Origin: Micromonospora endolithica
GTDB lineage: Bacteria > Actinomycetota > Actinomycetes > Mycobacteriales > Micromonosporaceae
Direction: 5' to 3'
Assembly (NCBI RefSeq): GCF_003626595.1
Contig: NZ_RBAK01000003.1
Span: 124,001 to 188,000 of the forward strand
DNA: 64,000 bases
Below, in pieces: positions 25,058 through 33,326 of the stretch. How positions within the stretch are numbered: position 1 is the first letter of the stretch; each line of letters starts with the position of its first letter. The notes under the pieces are model-generated. The model had not been told where the DNA came from, did not search any database, and saw nothing but the letters and a program-made list of their open reading frames with translations. The translations under genes and the position numbers were made by a program.

Positions 25058-26070
25058 CCCAGGAGGTGGTCTCCGACCGCGGGGTGTGGTTCCGGGTCGA
25101 GGCCGGTGGCACCGCCAGCGCCGTACGCAGGGCCGCCGAACGACTCGGCGGCCAGCTCGGGCTCGGCGTGGCCCGCACCGCCGACCTGGCCATCGTCGCC
25201 GCCGAGCTGACCAGCAACCTGGTCAAGCACGCCGACGAGGGTGTGCTGCTGCTCCGCCCGGTCCGCGGCGAGACCGACGCCGGGGTGGAGCTGATCGCGA
25301 TCGACTCCGGCCCCGGGATGGCCGACCTCACCGTCTCCTCCCGCGACGGGCACTCCACCACCGGCACCCTCGGCATCGGCCTCGGCGCCATTACCCGCCA
25401 GGCCAGCTGGTTCGACGGCTACTCCCGCCCCGGCCGTGGCACCGTCCTGGCGGTGCAGGTGTGGCGGCAGCCCAGCTCCGCTGAGCGGCCGTGGGTCGGC
25501 GCGCTCGCCCGGCCGATCACCGGTGAGCAGGTCAGCGGGGACGGCTACGCCTGGCGGACCGTCGAGGGACGCCGGCAGGTACTGGTCTGTGACGGCCTGG
25601 GGCACGGGGCGCTCGCCGCAGCCGCCACCGACGCCGCCCTGGACGCGTTCCGCCGGGCCCCGGCCGGACCGCCGGCGGTAGTGGTCGGGCACCTGCACCG
25701 TGCCATGGGGCACACCCGGGGGGCGGCGCTGGCCGTCGCCGAGACGGACCCGGGGGCGGGCCTGCTGCGCTACAGCGGGGTCGGCAACATCTCCGGCTCG
25801 GTCGTCGGCGACACCGGCCGCCGGAAGGGACTGGTCTCGCTGCCCGGCATCGCCGGGCACCAGCGACCGTCGATCCGGGAATACGAGTACCCCTTCGCGC
25901 CGGGCGCCCTGCTCGTCATGCACAGCGACGGGGTGGCCGACCGCTGGCAGCTCGACGACTACCCGGGCCTGAGCGAACGCTCGCCCCTGGTGGTGGCCGC
26001 GACCCTGCTGCGCGACGCCGGCGTACGCCGCGACGACGCCTGCGTGCTGACCGCCCGGGCCCAACCGTGA
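25054..26070 (+). CDS. HATPase-SpoIIE fusion (RsbX-like phosphatase)
   Basis: 338 residues. Residues 1-~135 are a second RsbT/RsbW-like ATPase domain (AELTSNLVKHADEG, DSGPGMADL, GTLGIGLGAI); residues ~150-335 are a PP2C/SpoIIE-type phosphatase (VLVCDGLGHGALAAAA, VGNISGSVVG, VMHSDGVADRW). In Bacillus the corresponding RsbX is the phosphatase domain alone and resets RsbR and RsbS. Here the kinase-like and phosphatase domains are in one chain. The start at 25054 overlaps the rsbT stop (ATGA). Confidence 0.87.
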   Translation: MTQEVVSDRGVWFRVEAGGTASAVRRAAERLGGQLGLGVARTADLAIVAAELTSNLVKHADEGVLLLRPVRGETDAGVELIAIDSGPGMADLTVSSRDGHSTTGTLGIGLGAITRQASWFDGYSRPGRGTVLAVQVWRQPSSAERPWVGALARPITGEQVSGDGYAWRTVEGRRQVLVCDGLGHGALAAAATDAALDAFRRAPAGPPAVVVGHLHRAMGHTRGAALAVAETDPGAGLLRYSGVGNISGSVVGDTGRRKGLVSLPGIAGHQRPSIREYEYPFAPGALLVMHSDGVADRWQLDDYPGLSERSPLVVAATLLRDAGVRRDDACVLTARAQP

Positions 26071-27425
26071 CCAGCGACCGTCAACCGTTGCTGGTGATGG
26101 CGTTGCGGGTGGAGCAGGACATCTTCCTGGTCCGGCAGCGCGGCCGTGAGGTCGCCGCGGCGGTCGGCTTGGAGCATCAGGACCAGGTACGGGTCGCCAC
26201 CGCGCTCAGCGAGGTCGCCCGGGATCTGCTCCGCACCGCCGGCGGGGCGGATGTGACGTTCACACTGGTCGCGAACGCCGATGACGGTAGGCGGCACCTC
26301 CGGATCGACCTCGCCCCGGTCGGTGCCCTGCCGGCCGACCGGTACGAGCCGCAGTCCGGCGCGGTGGCGCGACTGATGGACAAGCTGGACACCGTGACGG
26401 GAGAGGGGGATACGGTCGTGAGGATGTCCCGACGTGTCCCGGCCAACGCGCCGGCGCTGCCCCCGGAGCGCCTCGCCGAGCTGCGCGCCCAGCTCGGCGC
26501 GAGCGCGCCGGGCAGCGCCCTCGACGAGCTGACCGCGCAGAACCAGCAGCTCATCGCCGCCCTCGACGAGGTACGCAGCCAGCGCGACGAGCTGGCCGTG
26601 CTCAACGAGGAGCTGGCCGAGACCAACCGGGGCGTGATGGCGCTCTACAACCAGCTCACCGAGGAGCTGGAGGAGACCAACCGGGGTGTGGTCGCCCTTT
26701 ATGCCGAGCTGGACGAGAAGTCCGCTCAGCTCCGCGCGGCGAGCGAGTCCAAGAGCCGGTTCCTGGCCAATGTCAGCCACGAGCTGCGGGCCCCGGTGAC
26801 CGCGATCATCGGACTGGGCCGGTTGCTCGCCGACTCGGCCTCCGACCCGCTCACCGTCGAGCAGGTCCGCCAGGTCGGCCTGATCCGTTCCTCGGCGGCC
26901 GACCTGCTCGCGCTGGTCAACGAACTGCTCGACCTGGCCAAGGCGGAGTCCGGTCGGATCGAGCCGGACTGGGCCGAGGTGGACCTGCGGTCGGTCTTCG
27001 GGCAGCTGCGCGGCACGCTGCGGGCGCTGGCCACCCGGCCCGGTGTGGAGCTGGTGGTGGAGGAACCACCGGCACCGGCGGTCCTGCGTACCGACGAGGT
27101 GCTGCTCGCCCGGGTGCTGCGCAACCTGCTGCACAACGGGCTGAAGTTCACCGAGCAGGGCGAGGTCCGGTTGGCGGCCGAGCGGCACGACGACCGGTGG
27201 CGGCTCACCGTCAGCGACACCGGCCCCGGCATCGCGCCGGAGCAGCACGAACGGATCTTCGAGGAGTTCTACCAGGTCCCCGGGAAGACCCGGGTCGGTG
27301 GCACCGGCCTCGGCCTGCCGTACGCGCGGCGGCTGGCGATGCTGCTCGGCGGCTCGGTGCTGCTGGTCAGCGAACCCGGCCGGGGTGCCTCCTTCACCGT
27401 TTCCCTGCCCGTGGACGGAGCCTGA
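26067..27425 (+). CDS. Soluble histidine kinase of the stressosome operon
   Basis: 452 residues, no membrane segment. The N-terminal ~90 residues resemble the first half of the RsbT ATPase domain (QDIFLVRQRGREVAAAVG, ALSEVARDLLRTAGG) but lack the G boxes. A coiled coil at ~145-225 carries repeats (ELAETNRGVMALYNQL, ELEETNRGVVALYAEL). HisKA follows (FLANVSHELRAPVTAI), then HATPase_c with NLLHNGLKFTEQG, DTGPGIAPE and GGTGLGLPYARRL. It may be docked to the stressosome through its N-terminal pseudo-RsbT part (inference). GTG start, overlapping the previous stop. Confidence 0.9.
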   Translation: MTSDRQPLLVMALRVEQDIFLVRQRGREVAAAVGLEHQDQVRVATALSEVARDLLRTAGGADVTFTLVANADDGRRHLRIDLAPVGALPADRYEPQSGAVARLMDKLDTVTGEGDTVVRMSRRVPANAPALPPERLAELRAQLGASAPGSALDELTAQNQQLIAALDEVRSQRDELAVLNEELAETNRGVMALYNQLTEELEETNRGVVALYAELDEKSAQLRAASESKSRFLANVSHELRAPVTAIIGLGRLLADSASDPLTVEQVRQVGLIRSSAADLLALVNELLDLAKAESGRIEPDWAEVDLRSVFGQLRGTLRALATRPGVELVVEEPPAPAVLRTDEVLLARVLRNLLHNGLKFTEQGEVRLAAERHDDRWRLTVSDTGPGIAPEQHERIFEEFYQVPGKTRVGGTGLGLPYARRLAMLLGGSVLLVSEPGRGASFTVSLPVDGA

Positions 27426-27427
27426 CG

Positions 27428-28966
27428 GTGGAGGGCGGTCCGGCGACCGTGCTGGTGGTCGACGACAGTCGTACCAAGCGCTACCTGCTGGTCAGCTGGC
27501 TCACCCGGGCCGGTTTCTCGGTGCTGGAGGCGGAGACCGGGGGCGAGGCGCTGGCCCGCGTCGGGGTGGACCCGATCGACCTGGTGGTGCTGGACGTCCG
27601 GCTGCCCGACCTCAGCGGGTTCGAGGTCTGCGAACGGATCAAGGCCGCGCACCCGGCGATGCCGGTCGTGCACGTCTCGGCGCACGCGATCGACGTGGTG
27701 GACCGGGCACAGGGGCTGACCCGGGGCGCGGACGCGTACCTGGCCGAGCCGATCGAGCCGGAGGAACTGGTCGCCACCGCCTCGGCGGTGCTGCGCTACT
27801 ACCGGGCCCGGCAACGGGCGGAACTCCTCGTCGAGCGGCTCACCGGGCTCGCCGACACCACGGTGGCGGTGCACGCGGCACCGAGCTTCGCCCGGCTGCT
27901 GGAGGCCGCCGCGGAGGGCGCCGCGCAGATCTTCAAGTGCCCGGCCGCGGTGGTGGCCGAGACCTTCGACGGCGACTGCATCGCCGGTGTCGCCGCCGGT
28001 CCGGGCGAGGCGGCCACCGTGGTGCCCTGGATCGTCGACGACACCGGCGTGCCGATCGGCTCGACGGTGCGCGTGCAGGACCCGGCCGCCTGGGGTCTGG
28101 TCGGCTGGCCGGCCGACGACACGGTGACCGTGGCCGCCGCCCGGCTCCGCGAGGACCGCGCCCCGCTCTACGTGGTCGTACCCACCGCGACCCAGACCGA
28201 CCGGAACCCGGTGCTGGTGCAGCTCGCCCAGGCGGTCGCGGCGGCGGTCGAGGCGCAGCGCTCCTACGACGAGGAGCACCGGATCGCGGTCACCCTCCAG
28301 CGCAGCCTGCTGCCCCGGACGATCCCCACCGTCGCCGGGCTGGACCTGGCGGTGCGCTACGAGCCGGCGAGTGCGCAGACCGAGGTGGGCGGGGACTTCT
28401 ACGAGCTGGTGATGCTCGACGGTCACCTGCTGCTGGCGATCGGCGACGTGGCCGGCCACTCGCTGCACGCGGCGACCGTGATGGCCGAGCTGCGGCACGC
28501 GGTGCGGGCGTACGCGGTGGAGGGGCACCAGCCGGGGGCGATCCTGCACCGGGTGAACGAGCTGATGCGGACGCTGCTCCCCGACGAGCTGGCGACCATC
28601 TGCGTACTGCTGGTGCATCCACCGAGCGGCCGGGTGCGGATGGCCAGCGCCGGGCACCTGCCGCCGGCGCTCAGCCTGAACGGCAAGGTGGAGTACGTGC
28701 AGCAGTCCGCCCCGCTGCTCGGGGTCCGCGCGCCCCGACCGCCGGACCTGGAGTTCGTCCTGCCGGCCGGCGCCACCCTGGTCTTCTACACCGACGGGTT
28801 GATCGAGCGGCGGGACACCACGATCGACGACGGGCTGACCGCCCTCGCCGCCGTCGCCACCCGGGTCGACGACGACCTGGACCGGTTCTGCGAGCGGCTG
28901 CTGGTCGAGCTGGCCCCGCCGGAGATCCACGACGACGTCGCCGTGGTCGCCCTCCGCCGCCGGTAA
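27428..28966 (+). CDS. Response regulator-GAF-PP2C phosphatase
   Basis: 512 residues: REC domain (1-~125; VLVVDDSRTKRYL, acceptor Asp in VVLDVRLPD, then the K position replaced by Glu in YLAEPIEPEE), a GAF-like sensor (~135-280) and a SpoIIE/PP2C phosphatase (~300-510; VGGDFYELV, IGDVAGHSLHAA, FYTDGLIERR, HDDVAVVAL). It is the natural partner of the upstream histidine kinase: phosphorylation would gate a phosphatase that resets STAS antagonists. The invariant Lys of REC is missing, which may alter phosphorylation dynamics. GTG start two bases after the kinase stop. The stop codon TAA is the first codon of repeat copy C. Confidence 0.9.
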   Translation: MEGGPATVLVVDDSRTKRYLLVSWLTRAGFSVLEAETGGEALARVGVDPIDLVVLDVRLPDLSGFEVCERIKAAHPAMPVVHVSAHAIDVVDRAQGLTRGADAYLAEPIEPEELVATASAVLRYYRARQRAELLVERLTGLADTTVAVHAAPSFARLLEAAAEGAAQIFKCPAAVVAETFDGDCIAGVAAGPGEAATVVPWIVDDTGVPIGSTVRVQDPAAWGLVGWPADDTVTVAAARLREDRAPLYVVVPTATQTDRNPVLVQLAQAVAAAVEAQRSYDEEHRIAVTLQRSLLPRTIPTVAGLDLAVRYEPASAQTEVGGDFYELVMLDGHLLLAIGDVAGHSLHAATVMAELRHAVRAYAVEGHQPGAILHRVNELMRTLLPDELATICVLLVHPPSGRVRMASAGHLPPALSLNGKVEYVQQSAPLLGVRAPRPPDLEFVLPAGATLVFYTDGLIERRDTTIDDGLTALAAVATRVDDDLDRFCERLLVELAPPEIHDDVAVVALRRR

Positions 28967-29016
28967 GGAAGGGCCCCTTCTTAACGCCTGGCGTTGTACA
29001 AGGGTCCCTTCCTAAC
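28964..29016 (+). repeat. Interspersed repeat copy C (inverted dimer)
   Basis: Begins TAAGGAAGGGCCCC and ends CCCTTCCTAAC. Its first three bases are the stop codon of the phosphatase gene. It lies between convergent genes. Confidence 0.9.
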
Positions 29017-29042
29017 CGCTGGTCGGCGGAGCCGGTGCGCGC

Positions 29043-29888
29043 TCAGGTGTGCGCGCGGGTGTAGCTGGTGGGCGGGACCCCGGCGACGGCGGTGAAGTCG
29101 CGAACCAGGTGGGCCTGGTCGCTGTAGCCGAGGTCGGCGGCGAGCGTCGCCCAGTCCGGCGGATCGCCGGCGGCCCGCTCGATCGCCTCGTGCAGCCGGT
29201 ACCGGCGGATCACCCACTTCGGGCCGACGCCGACGTGGGTCAGGAAGAGCCGTTGCAGCCGCCGGACCGACTGGCCGTGCCGGCGGGCGAAGTCGTCGAC
29301 CCGCAGCACGCTCCGGTCGAAGCGGATCGCCTCGACCAGGCCGACCACCTCGTCGTTGACCGGGTCGGCGGCCGGCCGCGCGTCGGCGAGCAGGGCGTCC
29401 AGGGCCTGGCAGCGCTCGGTGTCCGTACCCACGCAGGGGTCGGCGGGCGGCGGACCGGCACCGGCCCCGGCGGACCCCGCGAGCGCCGCGTTGGCCGGCG
29501 GCCAGCGGTCCGCGAGCACCGCGAAGGACAGCCGCCGGCCGGTCAGCTCGGCCACCGATCCGGGCCAGAACGGCCGGAAGCCGCCCGGCCGGAACTGCAC
29601 CCCGCTCACCGTGCCGACGCCGGTCAGGGTGATGGTGAAGAGTTCCAGGCCGACCCCGGACACCTCGGCCCGCGTCGGGCCGGCACCGTCGCGCTGGAAG
29701 ACGACGTTGACGGCCGGATGGGGTACGACGTGCTGCGCGAACGGCTCGCTCAGGTCCCAGTCGACGAGCCAGTAGTGCTCCACGTGCCGGCGAAGCGCCG
29801 GCGCGGGCAGGTGCCGGCGGAACCGGACGTGGCGGCGCAGCCGGGCCGGATGGAGAATTCCCCGGTTGTCCCCGCGCGGCTGTCGCAT
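29043..29888 (-). CDS. AraC-family transcriptional regulator
   Basis: 281 residues. The N-terminal ~150 residues are the DUF6597-like ligand domain of this AraC group (HVEHYWLVDWDL, HPAVNVVFQ, VSGVQFRPGGFRPFWPGSVAELTGRR). The C-terminal ~100 residues contain both AraC helix-turn-helices (VDDFARRHGQSVRRLQRLF and WATLAADLGYSDQAHLVRDFTAVAGVPP). It is divergent from the DinB-type gene with only 31 bases between the starts, so one operator can control both. Confidence 0.88.
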   Translation of the reverse strand: MRQPRGDNRGILHPARLRRHVRFRRHLPAPALRRHVEHYWLVDWDLSEPFAQHVVPHPAVNVVFQRDGAGPTRAEVSGVGLELFTITLTGVGTVSGVQFRPGGFRPFWPGSVAELTGRRLSFAVLADRWPPANAALAGSAGAGAGPPPADPCVGTDTERCQALDALLADARPAADPVNDEVVGLVEAIRFDRSVLRVDDFARRHGQSVRRLQRLFLTHVGVGPKWVIRRYRLHEAIERAAGDPPDWATLAADLGYSDQAHLVRDFTAVAGVPPTSYTRAHT

Positions 29889-29919
29889 TTCTTCAAGAGC
29901 ACCTTCGTACGCTGGTCCT

Positions 29920-30492
29920 ATGGCCACCCACACTAGCGACCTGCTCTCGGTTGCCGTGCCACGGACCGCCGCGGTGGTTCGCGGCATCGCCGACGACCAG
30001 CTCGACCTGCCCACGCCCTGCGCGGACTTCGCGGTACGCGACCTGATGAACCACCTGTACGAGGTGGTGGTGAACTTCCAGGCCCTGGCGACGAAGCGAC
30101 CGGTCGAGTGGGCGGCCAAGCCCGACCACCTCACCGACGGCTGGCGGGACCGGTTCGAGGTCGAGGCCCGCAAGCTGGTCGACGCCTGGTCCGACCCGGC
30201 CGCGCTGGACGGCGTCTCCCCGGGCATGGGGATGCCGCAGCCGGTCGTCGGCGCCATGGCGCTGCTGGACCTGACCGTGCACGGCTGGGACCTGGCCGCC
30301 GCCACCGGCCAGCCGTACGAGGCCGCACCCGAGGTTCTCGACCACCTGCACGAGCTGGTGGAGCAACTCGGTCCGCAGGCCCGGAAGATGGGCGTCTTCG
30401 GCGAACCGGTGTCCGCCTCGCCCGACCTGCCGGACGTCGACCGGCTGCTCGCCCGCACCGGCCGCGACCCGGTCTGGTCCCCCAGGGTGTAA
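29920..30492 (+). CDS. TIGR03086-type DinB/mycothiol-dependent maleylpyruvate isomerase-like protein
   Basis: 190 residues, helical. Early residues (LDLPTPCADFAVRDLMNHLYE) carry the PC and H of the TIGR03086 metal-binding family, and LLDLTVHGWDLAAATG the later HxxD motif. The family binds a metal with three ligands and in some members uses mycothiol as cofactor; reaction unknown here. The transcript may be leaderless: TACGCT lies 6 bases before the ATG. The stop codon TAA is the start of repeat copy D. Confidence 0.85.
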   Translation: MATHTSDLLSVAVPRTAAVVRGIADDQLDLPTPCADFAVRDLMNHLYEVVVNFQALATKRPVEWAAKPDHLTDGWRDRFEVEARKLVDAWSDPAALDGVSPGMGMPQPVVGAMALLDLTVHGWDLAAATGQPYEAAPEVLDHLHELVEQLGPQARKMGVFGEPVSASPDLPDVDRLLARTGRDPVWSPRV

Positions 30493-30545
30493 GGAAGGGC
30501 ACCTTATTAACGCCTGCGGTAGAGGAAGGGCCCCTTGTTAACGCC
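30490..30545 (+). repeat. Interspersed repeat copy D (direct dimer)
   Basis: Two direct half-units: AGGAAGGGCACC-TTATTAACGCC, the link TGCGGTAG, and AGGAAGGGCCCC-TTGTTAACGCC. The first TAA is the stop of the DinB-type gene. Copy E, 360 bases away, is its inverted partner. Confidence 0.9.
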
Positions 30546-30556
30546 CCGGTGGCCGG

Positions 30557-30739
30557 TCAGCCGGCGCTGAACATCCCGCCGGCCAGCGCGAGCAGCGTCC
30601 CGACGGCGACCGAACAGCAGCACACCAGCAGGACCGCGACCACCGCGAGGATGGCCCAGACCCGCCGGTCGCGCGCCGCCGCCCGCAGACTCGACCGGGG
30701 TACGTCCGCGGCCCGCTCCTCGTCGTCGTCGGCCGCCAC
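30557..30739 (-). CDS. Small single-pass membrane protein
   Basis: 60 residues: acidic N-terminus (ADDDEERAADV), basic stretch (RRVW), a transmembrane helix rich in Cys (VVAVLLVCCCSVAVGTLLALAGG) and a short end. GTG start. Function unknown. It is enclosed by the inverted repeat copies D and E. The compactness and good coding bias argue for a real gene, but without a homologue in mind I keep confidence modest. Confidence 0.55.
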   Translation of the reverse strand: MAADDDEERAADVPRSSLRAAARDRRVWAILAVVAVLLVCCCSVAVGTLLALAGGMFSAG

Positions 30740-30908
30740 GCCGGCAGTCTAGGCGACCCCGCCGGGCCGTCGACCGTCATCCGTCGCGCGACGAGGCCTC
30801 TTCCGTCACGCCGCCCCGAAGAGATCCGTCCCGCAGGACCGCGCGGGATGTCGCGCGGTGGCCGCGCCGGTGGCCGTGCGGTGGCCGCGCGGTGGGCGGT
30901 GCGGTGGC
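30740..30908. repeat. Gene-free region with GGTGGCCGCGC-type tandem repeat
   Basis: No gene visible. The right part (30853-30908) consists of imperfect units of about 10-12 bases (GCGGTGGCCGCGC, GGTGGCCGTGC). It borders repeat copy E. Confidence 0.7.
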
Positions 30909-30961
30909 GGTTAATAAGGGGCCCTTCCTCTACCGCAGGCGTTAACAAGGTGCCCTTCCTT
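30909..30961 (-). repeat. Interspersed repeat copy E (direct dimer)
   Basis: In minus orientation it has AGGAAGGGCACC, the link TGCGGTAG and AGGAAGGGCCCC, nearly identical to copy D. It lies between the divergent small membrane protein and dehydratase genes, in the dehydratase leader. Confidence 0.9.
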
Positions 30962-30994
30962 CCACCCGGTGCGGGGGCGGGGCAGGATGGGGTG

Positions 30995-31939
30995 GTGGAG
31001 TTGATCTCGATCTCCGACGTTCGGGCCGCCGCCGCCGACATCGCCGGCCACGTCCTGCGTACACCCTTGTTGCGGACCGGATGGGACGCGGACCTGTGGC
31101 TCAAGCCGGAGAGCCTGCAACCGGTGGGGTCGTTCAAGCTGCGCGGGGCGACCCACGCGGTCGCCCGGCTGACCGCCGCCGAGCGGGCGCGCGGCGTCGT
31201 CACGCACTCGTCGGGCAACCACGGCCTGGCGCTGGCGTACGCGGCCCGCGCCGCCGGGGTGCCGTGCCGGATCGTGGTGCCCGAGGGTGCCCCGGCGGCC
31301 AAGGTCGACCGGATCCGGGACCTCGGCGTGGAGGTGCTGCTGGTGCCGCCGCCCCGGCGGGGCCCGGAGGCCGAGCGCATCGCGGCGACGACCGGGGCGG
31401 TGCTGGTGCCGCCGTTCGACGACCGGCGCATCGTGGCCGGACAGGGCACGATCGGGTTGGAGATCGTCGAGGACCTGCCCGACGTGGACGTGGTGCTGGT
31501 GCCGGTCGGCGGCGGTGGGCTGTCCTCCGGCGTCGCCACGGCGGTACGCGCGCTGCGCCCCGGGGCGGTGGTGATCGGGGTGGAGCCGGACCTCGCCGCC
31601 GACGCCCGCGACTCGCTGGCCGCCGGTCGGGTGGTGGTGTGGGGCGAGGACGCCACCTACCGGACGATGGCCGACGGGCTGCGCCTGCCGCCGTCCGAGC
31701 TGACCCTCGCCCACCTGTTGGCCCGGCTCGACCGCGTCGTCACGGTCACCGAGGAGGAGATCCGCGCCGCGATGGGCCGGCTGGTCCGCGACGCCCGGCT
31801 GGTCGTCGAGCCGAGCGCCGCGGTGGCGGTGGCCGCCCGCCTGTTCCACGCCGCCGAGCTACCGGCCGGGCGTACGGTCGCGGTGGTCACCGGCGGCAAC
31901 GTCGACCCGGCGGTACTGGCGTCGGTACTGGTGCCGTAA
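30995..31939 (+). CDS. Threonine/serine dehydratase-like PLP enzyme
   Basis: 314 residues, fold type II PLP enzyme. The PLP lysine is in VGSFKLRGA (around residue 48), followed by the SSGNHGLALAYAA substrate loop and the phosphate-binding PVGGGGLSSG. There is no C-terminal ACT domain, so no allosteric control by amino acids of the IlvA type is expected. Members deaminate Thr or Ser, or racemise Ser; which of these cannot be decided. The start is one of two adjacent GTGs at 30992 and 30995; I chose the second. Confidence 0.87.
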   Translation: MELISISDVRAAAADIAGHVLRTPLLRTGWDADLWLKPESLQPVGSFKLRGATHAVARLTAAERARGVVTHSSGNHGLALAYAARAAGVPCRIVVPEGAPAAKVDRIRDLGVEVLLVPPPRRGPEAERIAATTGAVLVPPFDDRRIVAGQGTIGLEIVEDLPDVDVVLVPVGGGGLSSGVATAVRALRPGAVVIGVEPDLAADARDSLAAGRVVVWGEDATYRTMADGLRLPPSELTLAHLLARLDRVVTVTEEEIRAAMGRLVRDARLVVEPSAAVAVAARLFHAAELPAGRTVAVVTGGNVDPAVLASVLVP

Positions 31940-32055
31940 GGGTCGGGACGGACACCCGTATCGCCCGGGGGCGCGTCTCGATCTCGTTGGATCGGCCCGG
32001 CCGAGTGGGTTCCACCGGACGTACGGCATGGCAATGACCGCGCCACGCGGGTTCC

Positions 32056-32087
32056 TTGACAGTCACTATTCGCTCAATGAATAGTGA
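32056..32087 (+). promoter_or_regulatory. Promoter and PadR operator of the second PadR-ABC operon
   Basis: TTGACA (32056-32061) is a consensus -35 box; 17-18 bases downstream GAATAGT (32079-32085) can act as -10. A perfect inverted repeat TCACTATTC (32063-32071) and GAATAGTGA (32079-32087) with a 7-base spacer covers exactly the space between and including the -10 box, so the repressor would occlude it. Confidence 0.75.
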
Positions 32088-32091
32088 GCGC

Positions 32092-32628
32092 GTGTCCGTT
32101 CCCCACGTGCTGCTCGGGCTGCTCGCCGCCGGCCCCCGGCACGGCTATGAGCTGAAACGTGCCCACGACGAGCGCCTTCCCCAGGCCCGTCCGCTGGCGT
32201 ACGGGCAGGTCTACGCCAGCCTCGGCCGGCTGCAACGCGACGGTCTGGTGGTGGCCGCCGGTCAGGAACGCGAGGGCGGCCCCGACCGCACCGCGTACGC
32301 GCTGACCGACGAGGGGCGTGCCGCGTTGAACCGGTGGCTGGCCGAGACCGAGCTGCCGATGCCGTACGTCTCCAGCACGCTCTTCGCCAAGGTCGCCGTG
32401 GCGCTGCTGGTGGACGACGTGGACAGGACCCGCTCCTATCTGGCCGCCCAACGGCAGGCGCACACCGCGCGCCTGCGTGAGCTGACGGCCGCCAAGACAG
32501 CACTCTCGGCCAGCCTCGACGACGTCGTGGCAGCCGACTACGCCATCGCTCACCTCGACGCGGACCTGCGGTGGCTGCAGACCACCCTGGACCGGGTCGC
32601 CGACTGGCACCGGGAGGTGCACTCGTGA
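32092..32628 (+). CDS. PadR-family transcriptional regulator
   Basis: 178 residues. PadR winged helix (VPHVLLGLLAAGPRHGYELKRAHDE, then GQVYASLGRLQRDGLV and RTAYALTDEG) followed by a long C-terminal dimerisation helix domain (PadR-s1 type). I favour the GTG at 32092: the -10 box places the transcript start at about this codon (leaderless), and homologues begin with MSVPHVLL. The alternative ATG at 32077 would lie inside the operator. The ABC ATPase start overlaps its stop. Confidence 0.87.
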   Translation: MSVPHVLLGLLAAGPRHGYELKRAHDERLPQARPLAYGQVYASLGRLQRDGLVVAAGQEREGGPDRTAYALTDEGRAALNRWLAETELPMPYVSSTLFAKVAVALLVDDVDRTRSYLAAQRQAHTARLRELTAAKTALSASLDDVVAADYAIAHLDADLRWLQTTLDRVADWHREVHS

Positions 32629-33326
32629 CCTATCTCCAGGCCCGGGGCGTGGTCCGCTCCTACGGTCCGACCCCCGCGCTGCGCGGCGTCAACCTCGACA
32701 TCGCCGAGGGAGAAGTCGTCGCTGTCACCGGTCCCAGCGGCGGTGGCAAGTCCACGCTGCTGCACTGCCTCGCCGGCATCCTGCGCCCTGACGCGGGCGA
32801 GGTGCGCTGGCGTGGCGAGCGCATCGACACCTGGTCCGAGGCGGCCCGGTCCAGGCTGCGACGCAGCACCTTCGGGGTGCTGTTCCAGTTCGGTCAGCTC
32901 GTCGCCGAGCTGACCGCGGCGGAGAACGTCGCGCTTCCGCTGCTTCTCGCCGGCACGGGGCGGCGAGAAGCGCGGACGGCGGCGCTCACCTGGCTGGAAC
33001 GGCTCGGGGTGGCCGACCTGGCCGACAACCGGCCCGGCGAGATGTCCGGCGGACAGCAGCAACGCTGCGCGACCGCTCGGGCGTTGGTCACCGAGCCGCG
33101 GGTGCTGTTCGCGGACGAGCCGACCGGGGCGCTGGACACGCTCACCGGTGAGCAGGTGCTCACCAGCCTGGTCCGGCTCGCCCGTGAGCAGGGCACCAGC
33201 GTCGTGCTCGTCACCCACGAGCCGCGCATCGCCGGGTACGCCGACCGCGAGGTGGTGCTGCGTGACGGCGTGGTCGACCACGGTGGGCTCGGGCTGGAAA
33301 CGCCGCTTGCCGGCGGCCGCCGGTGA
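32625..33326 (+). CDS. ABC transporter ATP-binding protein (MacB/LolD type)
   Basis: 233 residues. Walker A is GPSGGGKS (residues ~38-45), the signature MSGGQQQRCATARAL, Walker B VLFADEPTGALD and the switch His VVLVTHEP. The EPTGALD form is typical of MacB/LolD/FtsE-type ATPases that partner with FtsX-like permeases, which is what follows. GTG start with a four-base overlap. Confidence 0.92.
   Translation: MTYLQARGVVRSYGPTPALRGVNLDIAEGEVVAVTGPSGGGKSTLLHCLAGILRPDAGEVRWRGERIDTWSEAARSRLRRSTFGVLFQFGQLVAELTAAENVALPLLLAGTGRREARTAALTWLERLGVADLADNRPGEMSGGQQQRCATARALVTEPRVLFADEPTGALDTLTGEQVLTSLVRLAREQGTSVVLVTHEPRIAGYADREVVLRDGVVDHGGLGLETPLAGGRR

Noticed and set aside
22853..28966. A sigma-B-type sigma factor in the stressosome block
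   Set aside because: I searched the block and its flanks for sigma-70 region 2 or 4 motifs and found none; output must be elsewhere.
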